A stretch of DNA of 64,000 bases from Xestospongia muta. Its lineage: Eukaryota > Porifera > Demospongiae > Haplosclerida > Petrosiidae. Positions 36,061 through 48,289 of the stretch are shown here, piece by piece. Each line of letters starts with the position of its first letter. Within the stretch, counting starts at the first letter, position 1. The notes beneath the pieces were generated by a model. The model saw only the letters and a list, made by a program, of their open reading frames with translations, did no database searches and was not told where the DNA came from. The translations under genes and the position numbers were made by a program. The DNA is taken from assembly GCA_963693285.1 (NCBI GenBank), contig OY848921.1, positions 6,833,229 to 6,897,228 of the forward strand. The letters run 5' to 3'.

Positions 36061-38232
36061 CATTTTTGCATATTGGGATTGCAGTGGTCAGCTTGTTCCT
36101 GACTCCTCGTACATTATTTCAATGAAATAAACATCAGCACACTTGACCTGATGCTCAACTGGATGGCTAATATTCATGGTCACCACATTCGTCGTGAAAT
36201 AGAGGGTGGTCTTTGTGGGTACCCTCGTATGTACTGCATTGGTACCCATGGTGATGTTTTAATAACCAATGAGAAGAAGAAAGCAGTTCTAAATGAGCTA
36301 GAGTCCAATTACAAAAATAAAGCATTTATTGAACTTGTTAAAGAAACTTTGATTATCGACAACACCACTTCTGATAAAAAAAAATGTGAAGATCCAAATC
36401 TCATTAAGCTACATAGAACTATTTGTCAGTTCATATATGAAAAGCTCATTGTCAAGACTCCAGTTAGCTGGGTTCTCTTTCGTAAAGTAATCCAATTGTT
36501 TGATAAAAATGTAATCAATCTTGAAGAAGCTCATGCTATTGGAGTAGCTTGTAAAATACCTCATAATGATGTTCCAAAGGTCATCCTGTTTTATCATGAT
36601 CTAGGAGTAGTGCTGTTCTATCCCAATATTACTGGTTTGAGAAACAAAGTTATCATTAATCCTAAATGGTTTGTGGACATGCTTGGAAAAGTGTTGACAC
36701 TAAATGGACAAGCTGATGGACAAACAAGACTAATGTGGACATTACTACAGGAAAAAGGCATTCTAGTACAACCATTTTATGTGTCCCTTTGGAATGAATG
36801 AAGGGCAGACCTTAGTCCAGAAGATATAATTGAACTTTTAGTTCATTTTCGTCTTGCTGCTAAAGTTTCTACTTAAGAATATTATGATCGAAAAGTAAAG
36901 CAATATTTTTTGCCAGCCACACTTCCAACTTTCAAAGGAGATTCCAACAAACTTTACAAGATTATCGTCTTCAAGCTACTCCACTACATATCACTTTTAG
37001 CACAACATTTGTACCTCCTGGTTTCTTCACACATTTTGTTACCTTCCTTGTCAGTAATCCATCTTGTGAGCTTATGTTTGAATGTGGTATATATCGCAAT
37101 TGTGTCACTTTTGTATATCACAAATCAGATGATCACATCACACTCACTGATCTCCACTATGCCATACAAGTTGATGTATTATGATATGCTCCAGCTATCT
37201 TGTACATTCCATCCATTGATATAATATGTCAAGAACTATTGAGTCTTTTTAAAAGTTGTGGAGATCTCGTTGAACAAACTCTTACAGGTCATTGGGGAAT
37301 GATGAATGGATCCACTCAATTTGTCTCTATGGAGAGGGAATTTTAATATATATGTAGATCAAAAGGATATGATCAATCTGAGGTTTATTGCTTAAAAAGA
37401 TCAGTAGACAATTCCTCCATTCACTGTAAAAAGAGTATGTATAAATCATATCATAGACCTACTGCTGAAGAAAGAGTCTGATTTGATAGATGGAACATAC
37501 CAGAAGAGGTACAGTTCAAGAGAATTTATTATAATGTCTCTATATATTCTTTATAGGGATTGTCTTCTGAATCATCATCACCTCCTGTAACTATGGTGTC
37601 AAATGCTACTGGTCAGGTCAAATGTATAAGCAAGAGTCTTTTGATAGGCAAAAGGGTAAGTCAGTCTATGCATGTGAACCTTCATGTATCCATTTAAATA
37701 CATGTACATAATCAGATTAATATTCTGTGGTCTTAATTAGTTTGAACATATGCATAGTCATCAAATAATAATGTGAGTATAATCAAATAATGTACTAACA
37801 AAGAATAAATATTTGTAATTTGAATGAAGCCATTCATTTTGCATTTTGTGACAGATATTACTGAAATGTTTTCTTTTTTGTTATTTACTGAATTTTTTTA
37901 TGAGTATATATATATATTGTAAGATATATATACTCATATCTATATTTATGCATATTGTATTTATTGTAGATATTTCTGACATTTCGTCAAAGGCTCCTAT
38001 TTTTAAAGATGCTCTCTCTTTGCTCATTCCTATTATGGATCAGTGGTATATTGTTGGTTGTGCTTGAGGCATCAATACTAATAAACTCAATAGTTTACAA
38101 CAAAGTAATGAAGCAGTTAAAATGAAGCTCTCTAAAGACATGACATATTGCCTAAGCAAAAAAGCTAATGAGGCAGTTGAAAGTAATATTGTAGATAACC
38201 ATCAAGTTAGTGAGGATATTCGTCAGTTTCCA
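36061..38232 (+). pseudogene. GTPase copy C3: 5'-truncated Roc-COR-Death relic
   Basis: Begins inside the switch II region with no P-loop. 36151-36801 is open through G4 (GTHGD) and most of COR (NLEEAHAIGVACKIP), then stops at TGA 36799-36801; further stops follow (for example at about 36874 and 37182). The short exon lies at about 37558-37655. After it comes the spacer type that precedes the CARD exons in gene A (37790-37890), then a Death exon start at about 37971 that is shortened and breaks off near 38232, where kinase-upstream DNA begins. Confidence 0.87.
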
Positions 38233-39727
38233 AAATAGAATGTCACAGCATTATTTTATGATCACAGTTTCACAAAGATTATATGTATATACATCCCAAT
38301 AGCCTAAATCAATCTTAAAATTCCATGTACAATATTGTCTTGATTAATTAATTTATATAGTTATTAAGTAAAAATACCACTAAATGTTGATTGGCTTTGA
38401 TATCAACACTATAGTGCTATTTATACTCACCATTTGGAAAGTTAACTGAGACAAAAATCTAGTGGGAAATATATTATGAGCCATACAGACATATTTTACA
38501 CTATACATAATTATACTTTAGAGTCAACAGTCAAGAATATTAGTGTCTTATCATTACCTTCATGCTTCAGTTATCATTAATAGTTGATGTCATACATACA
38601 CTCACTGCAAACTGTAATTACATTATTATTATCTTTTTTTATTCTGACATATAATCTTTTAAACCAAACTAAGCTCTATGACTGAACAACATATAGGGAA
38701 ATGACTAACTGTAACATTGCTATTTCTTCATATTCATATTCACAGCAAAGAACAAGTTGAGAAATCTAAATAGTCAGCTCAATTAATAATAACACACCCT
38801 ACATGTTATTTTAACACATGTGTGTTAAAATGCCATATCCAACTATGTTAGCACATGTGACCTGATTTGTTATAATAAGGGATCACTTCTATCAAAACAT
38901 TTGTGACCTAATTAGTTAAAAGGGAGTGCTGTAGAAACACCTCAAAGACAGCTTCATATACATACAGTTACCACAAATAGTTGCGCAGATATAGCAACTT
39001 TATGCATATACAACTATTTTTGAGATGTTTTAATAGTGGTTGGTCCAACTGTCTTGCCAGAAGTGTTCCCTTAGTGTGAATCATGTAACAACTACATGTT
39101 TATGTTTTAATAAATCAGAGCTAGAATGTGTGCAAAATTACTGTAGCATTGTTTAAAATAGTCATTCAGCATAAAATGAATTGGATTAACAATGACAAAT
39201 TACATATTAAAACTATGCACCTTTTTTGTCTGCACAATGATATGTACTGTTGGCAGATTTCAGTTAACAAAATATATTGTTTATTCTACACTTTTTACTA
39301 TTGTCACTGATAAGCTCAAACAAACATTTTTTTAGAAGTTATACCTTGTTTGTAGAATAATTAAGTTTACATTATTATAGTTTAGATGCAACATTCAGTA
39401 AATTTATGATCTGATGACATTGTCTATATATTGGCATTAGCGACTTCACTATACTGTCTTGATGGATGTATAATATATAAATAATAGGCAGTGTCTAAAA
39501 TTAAACATTAAAGTACAACTTTCTATTACCAACATGCTGACTGCTACCTAAATAATAACTAGTATTTCATGAGGAATTATGTTTGCAGTTTAATTACTAG
39601 CTGTAATGTCATCTTTTTTTGATCAGGCTTTATTGCAAGACATGTTAGTGATGATACCATATAACAACACAAACTAAAATTTTAGCTCCTCCCTTTCTAA
39701 TCATACAATAGGGCAATCATTACAAAG
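38233..39727. other. Upstream region of kinase-like copy 2
   Basis: Single-copy equivalent of 22400-24756. No gene supported; a small open frame at 39128 lies in conserved noncoding sequence. Proximal promoter bases before 39728 match gene 1. Confidence 0.6.
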
Positions 39728-42549
39728 ATGGATTTGGAGTCGTCATTGATGAACCAAATACAGCCACTATTACTAAATGAAGTAATAAAGCAAGACATTG
39801 AAATAGGCCGTGGTACGTACGCTACTGTGTTTGAAGTACAAGTTCATGGGCTAAAATGTGCGGGTAAGCGATTGCTTCTCGAATCCGTGCTGCAACAAAA
39901 TGACGAGTTCAAAAAGAAATTCGTTGCTGAGTGTTTGCTGCACAGCTACCAACGTCATCCTAACATAGTGCAGTTAATTGGAGTGTGTATTACACCAGAG
40001 CCAACTTTAGTAATGGAGTATCTTCCAATGAATCTAACTAGTTGTTTGGAAACTCACCAAAATCTTCCAGACTGGATAAAATCAAGTATTCTTTATGACA
40101 TTTCTAAAGGCCTCAATTTTCTTCATAATCAGAAAGCTTCTATAGTTCATTTTAGTGTGACAAGCAACAATGTTCTTCTCACTGCTCACCTTCAGGCTAA
40201 AATTACAGATCTTTGTGTTTCGAGGATATTTAAGGAGATATCAACTGACAGTGTTGGCTTAATCTCTGACGACACATCCTCTAACCACTTAGCATTTATG
40301 CCACCAGAATATTTCACTGATCATACATCATGTACTACCAAATTTGATATATTCTCCTTTGGTTGTATTATGATACATGTTTTAAGTCAAGAGTATCCCA
40401 ATCCATCAGAAAAGTTTGACGATAGCTTCATTGATACTACTATGACTGAATCTAGCTTTACTCAAATCTCTGAATTGGAACGTCATGAACACAATCTTGC
40501 TGATGTGTCATCTCATCATCCACTCTTACCGCTCATAGAGAATTGCTTGGATAATGATCCAGAAGAAAGACCTCAAATATCTGAGGTTATAAAGGCTATT
40601 GAAAATGCATCACCACCTATACCATCTCCATATAATGATGGAATAATAGCATTAATAGAGACTCTGAACAAAAAAGACAGTCAAGTCAGGGAGGCACGCA
40701 AAGCTGTCAAGACCAAAGTTAATGACCTACAGGAGATACTAAAAGCCAAAACAAGATCTGTTACTTGACTCGAAAATGCTGTAGAGAAAACAAAGAAAGA
40801 GTGCAATGACATAGTTACAGAGAAACAAGAAGAGATCAGTCATCTTCAAAGTGAAGTCAGTAGTAACTTAGCTACAATCAATGATCTTAAAGAGAAGGCA
40901 GCAAAGCAGGAGAAACAAGTTAAGTCATTAGAAAAAGAAATGGGTCTACAATCTACTGTTATTGAAGAACTAGAACAAAAAATGCAAATGAAAGATGACA
41001 AATTATTAACAATGGAAGGAGATCTTGCAGAAAAAGAATCAAAAATAGATGAACTTAGGAAGATAGCCTCAAATGTAAAATCACAAACTGATCTCAATAA
41101 TGAACTTCAACAAGAAATGAAGGTAATGTTGGAAAACCAGGAGCGACTTCAGGCAATTACATTTAATCAACAAGCTCAAATTGACAGCCTTCATCAACAA
41201 TTAAATACAACAACAGCCAACAATGTCCTATTAGAGACTACCAAGAATAACTTAATACAATTACAAGATACTATACTACAAGACAAGGCAGATATCATTG
41301 ACCATCATCAAACAGAAGTGACTGCTCTTAGAGCAGCCAATGACCTAACTGCTGTCAGACAGCAAGCTTTAGAGTTAGAGATAAATATACTTCAAGAAGA
41401 AAACAAACAACTCACAGAGTCTGCAGTCTCTCTCAAGGAAAGTCTCGATACCACAATGAGACACTTGAAAGAACAATCTGACCTTGTTAAGAAATTATCT
41501 CCAACACAAGATAGACTGCTAAAAGCTATAACAAAGATAAACATCAATGGTAAATAAAACAGTTTTTCAATTTTATAATTATTGTGCCCTGTGTTTAGGC
41601 CCACCTTTATCTCAACAAGAGAAAATAATTTATAAAATAATTATTAAATGATCCTTATCATCTGCTATAGGAAAGTTGTAAAAATTCAAAGACATGCTAT
41701 CACAGAATTTATAGTGGAGGTGTATCCATTACATATCCATGTAACACTAAGTTCTAGCAAAACATTAAGACCATATACAGTTCAACGAAGTGATAAAGTT
41801 GGTAAGTTATTTAATGTGTCTCTCCTACTAGTCTATAAGACTATATTATATGTAACTTATGTGATGGAGAAACTCCGTAAGAAGTACAATGTAGGAGATA
41901 GCATTGAGACCAGACTATGGTTATGTCATGAGAGTAATAAGACTATACTAAAACCCACAGACACTATGGGATGTAACCAATCACATTATTCAGAGAGAAC
42001 CTAATGATGTAAGTACACTGTTCAATAATTAATAATACACTTTCACATTAAATATAGACACTGTTACTTGAGACTAAGATTGGTGCTTGGTCAATACAGG
42101 AGTCAACTAGTAATGGACAAATATTTAATAAACCAAAAGAAGGTATATTGACAAATATTAACTGAAATTAGTTAACAAGTAATTGGTGTGTGACCTCCCA
42201 TTTATAAAAATTGTATAATCTAAACCTTTAACCACAATGCCTTATATGGTATGTCAATAGCTACAACGACATAAAGTGGACATAGCTGAAATAATAATAT
42301 AGGATGCTGAGAGATCTAATGTAATTCCTGAATATAATAGTTCAGTCATATAATGGTATAAATATTAGAGAATGTTTTTTAATATTATGTGCTGTTTATT
42401 TCTTTTTTCCAGCTAAATTATCATGTGTTGTACCTTCTGATGGTCAACATCTATTAATAAAATCAAATCCTTCCTATATGTATAAACATTTATCACCAGT
42501 GATACTATCCTTTGAAGAATCTGCTGACTGTGAGACAATGCCATCTTAA
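39728..42549 (+). pseudogene. Kinase-like copy 2: in-frame stop and DUSP deletion
   Basis: The pseudokinase domain is complete (GRGTYATVF, K47, HFS for HRD, DLC for DFG). TGA at 40766-40768 replaces the CGA of gene 1. The frame is otherwise open to 41557, so the coiled coil could be read if the stop were bypassed or absent in other alleles. After exon 2 begins (about 41600) a deletion removes the rest of exon 2 and the whole DUSP exon. UBL exon 41671..41801 remains. The next acceptor is AA instead of AG (41854-41855), and a one-base insertion near 41993 brings TAA at 42002. Exons 42058..42142 and 42413..42549 persist. A truncated kinase-domain protein (346 residues) is possible. Confidence 0.85.
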
Positions 42550-42963
42550 TTTATAACAAGATACACTTACAATATACAATTTATGTCTAAGTTTATATGG
42601 ACTCCTGTTGTACTAACAATGTGTAATTTATCAGTTTATATTAAAGTAACTGTTAGTAACTATAATGATATCTTATTAATTCCTATTATATAGATTTTAT
42701 TTTTATGCAATATCACGTATTTACTGTATTTTGAACATTACTTTATAATGTCTCCTAATATTATAACACCAAATATTGTCCATCACATGATTGCTTTGTC
42801 ATCATTTTTTGATTACATATTTGGCTGATCTAGTATCACTCACTAGCTATCATTATACAAAATTAATCTTTTAAAATGATCTGTTCTTTGTATTTTATGC
42901 TTTGAAACTATAATTGTTACAATGAAAATGTTTAAGATGAAGTGATGTATTTATCATAGAGTG
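42550..42963. other. Convergent 3' flanks of kinase-like copy 2 and SPT4-B
   Basis: The two genes end tail to tail about 410 bp apart. AT-rich, no other feature seen. Confidence 0.6.
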
Positions 42964-45263
42964 TTAGGCTCTGTCTGATGTATCTCTAGATTGATAGACC
43001 ACACCTCTTTCTCTTAACTCATCTAGCACATCTTCAGGAAGTTCTCCTGATACTGATATTGCATAACATCCCTTAGTAAATTTATCTAAAGATAAAGAAA
43101 TTGATGACATTATAAATACTTAGTTATTAAATTAATTATATTAGAAGAGGTAATCATATAGACAAATGCTTAAATTTAAGATCAGCAAATTAACCATGTT
43201 AAGCCACACCCACAAAAGCACATACAATTATCAACAAATGTCAAATGCATTTCTAAATTGTCTCAACAATAAAACAGACTATATCAAATATATATATATA
43301 TAATATTATTATTTCCTAAGAAATAGTTTTGTAGACTCTATATCTGTTAGGAGACATGATATTTTAATGCATTTCATATCTTCATGTTCTAAATATACTT
43401 TAAAGAAATTTTATGTACTTGCTTACAGTCAAAATTTTAAACTAATGTATTTACAATGTATCAATAAAGATGAACATTCAATTAAGGACAGTTCAAATAA
43501 TATTTTATTCTTGTTATCTCATGATTAATAATTCAGTGTAATTTTAAGTCATAGGAGAGAGACTATTTTCAAATTTTACTAAGAGCATTATATTCATTTC
43601 TAAAGGATTACAAGACTGATAAAAGTATGTACATATAACAAAGGTAAGATGACTAGTTCAAATGACAACATTCTATGTAAAAGTAATTTCTAATACGTTT
43701 TAATTTTTAGTTTGCTATGAGCCTAAATGAGAGAACATTATCCAATCCCTACATAGGGTAGTACTACCATCTACCTAATGACATATACCACTGGTTACTT
43801 ATGTAGTAAATACTAATAATACTTACCTATTCTCTGCCATTTAGCTACCCAGCTATCTTCATTACCCATCATAGCTATCATCCTAACAAGAGATGCAATA
43901 TAATATTATCATTATTAAGTTTAATGATGATATAAGTTTAATCTTTTCTTCATTTGTAATTTAAAAAATAATAAACTTTCACTAAGTTCTTGTACAGAAA
44001 TAGGCAATTTCAAAGAATGCTTTATCTCTTGTTATTCTTTTGTCAAATGCTTTAAAAATGAAAGTGGAAATATTTGCAGGCCATTGAGTCAAAACTCACC
44101 ATTATTATTAGAAATGAACAGACATTAATGTATTTTGTATATTTAATCTTATTATTTGTTATATGTCATTGTCTAGAGATTTAAATTTTGAGTATCTCTG
44201 TAATGGCTTTCTCTGTGGACATAGACAGTGAGTGACTTCAAGCAGTAACAATAGTCATGTGTATAGTAATGACATAGTATGTATCAAAGGATTGTGTTGT
44301 GAGTCTTAGAATTTTGCAGGACTATCATGTTATTGTAATGTGTTGAACAAATATTTACAGGACATTAGAGTCATTGCTATATTATTGAATATCTAAGCAT
44401 AAAATAACACAATAAAACTAACCCTCTGTTTCTTTGCCTTTATCCTTCAAACACACATATACATACTACATGTACTAACAAACTATTATAAAGAGATGAT
44501 CCTAATGTCCTGTATTTATTTGTTTTCCTTTAGTGTTGTTATTTATATTGTATGACCATCCTTAAATTTTTATTAATTTCTTGTGATAAATAGTATGAAG
44601 AGATTAGTACTTTCTAGTATTTTCTGTAAAAATATTTTAAACTCTCCATAGATTTGTAGTGGCAAGGGATTTAAAAAGCATTATCATTGACAATGATGGT
44701 TTTTACTAACATAGTAGGTAGGATACAATGTACACTGTTGTGAGTTAATTTAGTATTATCAGAGAGGTCCAAAACAAGATGGAGCTGTGTTTGAGATTTC
44801 AATAATTTTTCTATGATTTCAAACATTTACTAATTTCTAGTTCTGTGTACAGATATAAAATGTTTTTATCAGTGATTTGAGACTAAGATTAAACACTGAA
44901 AGTGTACAAGATGTCAGCTTCAATCATTACATCAGACCCCTAGGTGCATGATGTCTCTAATATTATGTATTACATGTAGGTATTTATATGTTATATTTGA
45001 TAGACTTACCCATCAAAATTTGAACTAGTACAATCATTGACTTTTCCTCTGTTTCCTTTGAGATGAAGATATCTCTCACAATTATCACATCCAGTATAGA
45101 GAAACTGATCAAATGACTATATTAATGATAGATATTATTATCACTAACATTGTAGAGTAGACTTCTGCTTCATGATACATCACTACAAACTTACCTTTAC
45201 CATAGAACATAGCTTACAAGCTCGTAGTCCTCGAAGATCCTTAGGAATAGATTCTAAAGACAT
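42964..45263 (-). CDS. SUPT4H1-like: SPT4 copy B, transcription elongation factor (complete)
   Basis: DSIF subunit SPT4, which binds the SPT5 NGN domain and supports RNA polymerase II elongation in the nucleus. Exons: complement(45195..45263), (45010..45116), (43827..43882) and (42964..43085). Phases fit and give 117 residues, the usual SPT4 length. The start is [19 protein letters not shown]. The zinc ribbon uses ACKLC and GCDNC. Conserved parts include [28 protein letters not shown] and [20 protein letters not shown], ending SDRA. All junctions have GTAAGT-like donors and AG acceptors. It is the only complete SPT4 in the window and faces away from the array B/GTPase gene across a short shared upstream region. 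Confidence 0.95.
43086..43826 (-). other. SPT4-B intron 3
   Basis: AT-rich intron. A short AT microsatellite lies near 43289-43303. The SPT4-C version (63567-63969) is shorter. Confidence 0.8.
43883..45009 (-). other. SPT4-B intron 2 with a single copy of the 420-bp element
   Basis: About 44490-44905 matches the direct repeats of SPT4-A intron 2, but here only one copy is present and the intervening pseudogene is absent. Confidence 0.8.
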
Positions 45264-45394
45264 GGTGGAAAGTTTTAACCCGTTGAGTTTGTACCGCCTT
45301 GAACCATGCCTACAAGATTACAGACCCGATTGCGCGGTGAAACACAAAGAAGGGCGAGAACTTGCACTACTGTATATTTAGTCAAAGAAAGGAG
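45264..45394. promoter_or_regulatory. Probable bidirectional promoter and 5' UTR exon, block 3
   Basis: Between the SPT4-B start (minus) and a plus-strand donor candidate at 45395 (AAAGGAG then GTAAGC). It contains a GC-richer core (GATTGCGCGGTGAAAC). Equivalent positions in block 1 keep a donor (2143), which supports a spliced noncoding first exon for the GTPase gene. Confidence 0.45.
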
Positions 45395-47963
45395 GTAAGC
45401 TGAACAGTACCTTATCTGATTGTTAATATAACTTACACTATGTGAAACTTTAACTAAATGACTAAGTCTGTGCAATTTTAATTCTAATTGTCTGACTCTA
45501 TGATGAGACCATTACACTGGTAATAGTCCCCTGACTATGACAATTATTGACCTAGTTCTGGGTGTCTTTATGCTTGATGAAATTCCATAATGTCAACGAA
45601 GTATCTAGTTAAGTAGAGAATGTATTTGATTTTTGTCCTAATTAATGTCTCAATAATTGTAAATATCATACAATGTAGTAAAGTTATGTTGATTCTTCAA
45701 CTTCAATGATCATGACACAATAGATATCAGACAACCTGACAGAGGATTGGAATATTGTAGCAATATCTACATGTTGTAGTCATAAAGTAATGAAACTATT
45801 CCACTATCCAGCAATAGAATAATGGTTGATTGTACAAGAAATTATATTTATCCTGATTTAGCAATTTCTAGCTGAAATACTTCTTAGCCAGCACTATGTA
45901 GCCAATATTAACTCTCCAGTCTTTAATATTACATAATTTCCAATATCAAAATGAATCTTAAGAACCTTTTATAATTATAAACTTGTTCATCATCAACAAA
46001 TGAACTTTACTATTTATATGCTGGATCATCAAAACACTTAAGTTTGTATATAAATATATTATTAATAATATATTATAGCTTAATGCTACAACTGATTAGG
46101 TAATTTAACCAGTTAATATGTCTGGGTATCACAGATAGGTATCATAGCTGTGATGAGTTAAATTTTGTTAAGAATGTGCCACAACATTAGAGTAACACTC
46201 AGGTCTTTTTCTCATTATAAATAAACTATATGGAGTGGAAGCACTGAAAGCAGTTTGGCGATACATCAAGACAGCAAAAAAAGACCGCTTGTCTTTGTCA
46301 ACACTTAGCCCTCAACCAGAGATGCAAGTGCTACCATATGCTTCCACGAAGTCTCCATCAGAAGCCTCTGGTCCCCTCCGCTAAAGGATACAAAATTTAA
46401 AGACATCAAACTCTGCACACGTATGAGCCCACCCACACAACGCGTAGAGGAATGCAGGATGTTTTGAACTTTGTACCTCAGCACATAGTATAAATAGATG
46501 CTTTTTACTTTTACTTTTTCATTATTTTAAGCCACTGATGATGATAGTTGCTCTGACTATTGAAACGTTTGGCATTAATATATATTTTTGTTTGGTGAAA
46601 TAAAAATGAACATTCAAAACGCTAATCTACCCAAACACCCAGGTCTTTTTATCAGAGTATGTAATGTTTACATCAGATAAAGTGGTTCACAAATAGCTAT
46701 AATACATATCATAGCTGTGATGAGTTAAATTATCATAAAAACGTACTACAACTATAGTATGTGTACTCTCCTCATATATAGATCAGAATATATGATGTTT
46801 ATATCAGATAAATTGGTATATATTCATAATATAATAATATAATGAAATTTATTTAAGGCTACACTTTATACATTTAAATGTATGACTAGAGCACTATATG
46901 CCTGACTGTAACAGGTTTGACATTCATACAGACATCATGTCAGACTTGTATCTCTTTGTCATCATTTGATGTTACAAGACCTGCAACTACATTGATTTAC
47001 TAGTGCTAGGTCAGCATATTGTATTTGGTTCTATTATTGTTTTGTTTAATACATAATTGTATACTGAAAACTTTACTTTGATCCTTCTACAATAATAATT
47101 ATTAACCACCAGTCACTAAGCTATGTTATAAAACATAGTTATGACACAACTCTAATATAATAAGAGACATTAATGACAGTTGAAACAAGTTGGCTATGCT
47201 ATTCCTTGTTACTAGTTAATTACAAATGGAACTATTCCATTTATATTTCAACTGATATTGTAAATGTCATATAATATTATTATAAACTTCATTGTGCTAA
47301 CACTATTGTAGTGTATGTTATTACAATGTGTAGTTGTATATTAAAATGCTTTTAGGCCATTCACTTTTATGAGTACATGTACATATAACAAAGACAGTTA
47401 GGATATTCTAGTTCTCTGAACTGTCCAGCTACTGTTTACATAAATGTACTTTTTGTTTAATATAAATCAATTTGACTGTATATGTTAGAGTGTCAAACTA
47501 ATCAAGTTTACATATGTATATATTATTGCTTGAATATTAATATAACAAATAATCAATGTATGAAGCAGCTTCAGATGATAGTATGTACTATATTAACATT
47601 ACTGCCTAGTGTTCATATATAGATACATATATATATGCGTGTGTGTGTGTATTTCTTTTGATATGTATGTGTGTGTATGTGTGTGCATTTCCTTTGTTTT
47701 ATTCTATTATCATATGTGACTTATCCAAGTACATAACCTTGACTTATAGAATGATCAACATAAATAATTACAAACATTATCAGTAAACATTATTATTTGT
47801 ATTTACAAGATACACATCATCCTTTATTAGAGTTAGTATGTTCAGTATTCATTTTGTTTAAATGTTCTTTGTAATCCAGTATAGAATTATACTAACCATA
47901 CATTAAATGTTGACATTATAGTATAATTTGTATCTGAATTGTTATATTATGTGTTATTACTAG
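45395..47963. other. Presumed first intron of gene B
   Basis: AT-rich, alignable with block 2 (28560-30140). It contains the inserted element at 46200-46650 and a TG-rich tract near 47638-47690. It ends at acceptor TTATTACTAG. No other gene seen. Confidence 0.6.
46200..46650 (+). mobile_element. Short non-autonomous retroelement-like insertion with target duplication
   Basis: About 430 bp flanked by an 11-base direct repeat CAGGTCTTTTT (46200-46210 and 46640-46650). It is higher in GC than its surroundings and absent from the matching block 2 sequence near 28900. Near its end 46535-46566 has CTGATGA, a 5-bp hairpin stem (ATAGT/ACTAT) and GAAAC, bracketed by GCCA and TGGC. This is hammerhead-like and also typical of SINE and Penelope-type ends. 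Family not determined. Confidence 0.6.
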
Positions 47964-48008
47964 CACATATTACTGACTATGGCTGAAAGAAATGAAAGAC
48001 CAGGTTTG
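47964..48008 (+). other. Start exon of gene B
   Basis: After acceptor TTATTACTAG the exon runs to a GTAAGT donor at 48009. ATG at 47979 opens MAERNERPGL and ends exactly in phase 0, as required for adding single codons from array B. No equivalent was found upstream of array A. Confidence 0.65.
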
Positions 48009-48289
48009 GTAAGTCATTCTATATATGTAACTAATAGAGAACGTTGCTACATCAAATAAAGAAAAACAATTAAATGTATTCAATACTATAATCTAAAAAT
48101 AGTAAAGATTGTTACTATTGACTAGTTAATTTATAATATTTTCAATGGTGACCGAGATTATTATGACACCTATCATGGTTTAAAGCCACACCTTTGATAT
48201 CTACTTGGAAAAAACCTAATATAAACTTTAAATATTCAAACACTTGATAGTTATTCAATAGTATTTTTAATAAATATATATATAGCAAG

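Noticed and set aside
45172..45381. Plus-strand 69-codon open frame opposite SPT4-B exon 1
   Set aside because: It overlaps the SPT4 start exon and its splice donor on the other strand and shows no family resemblance.
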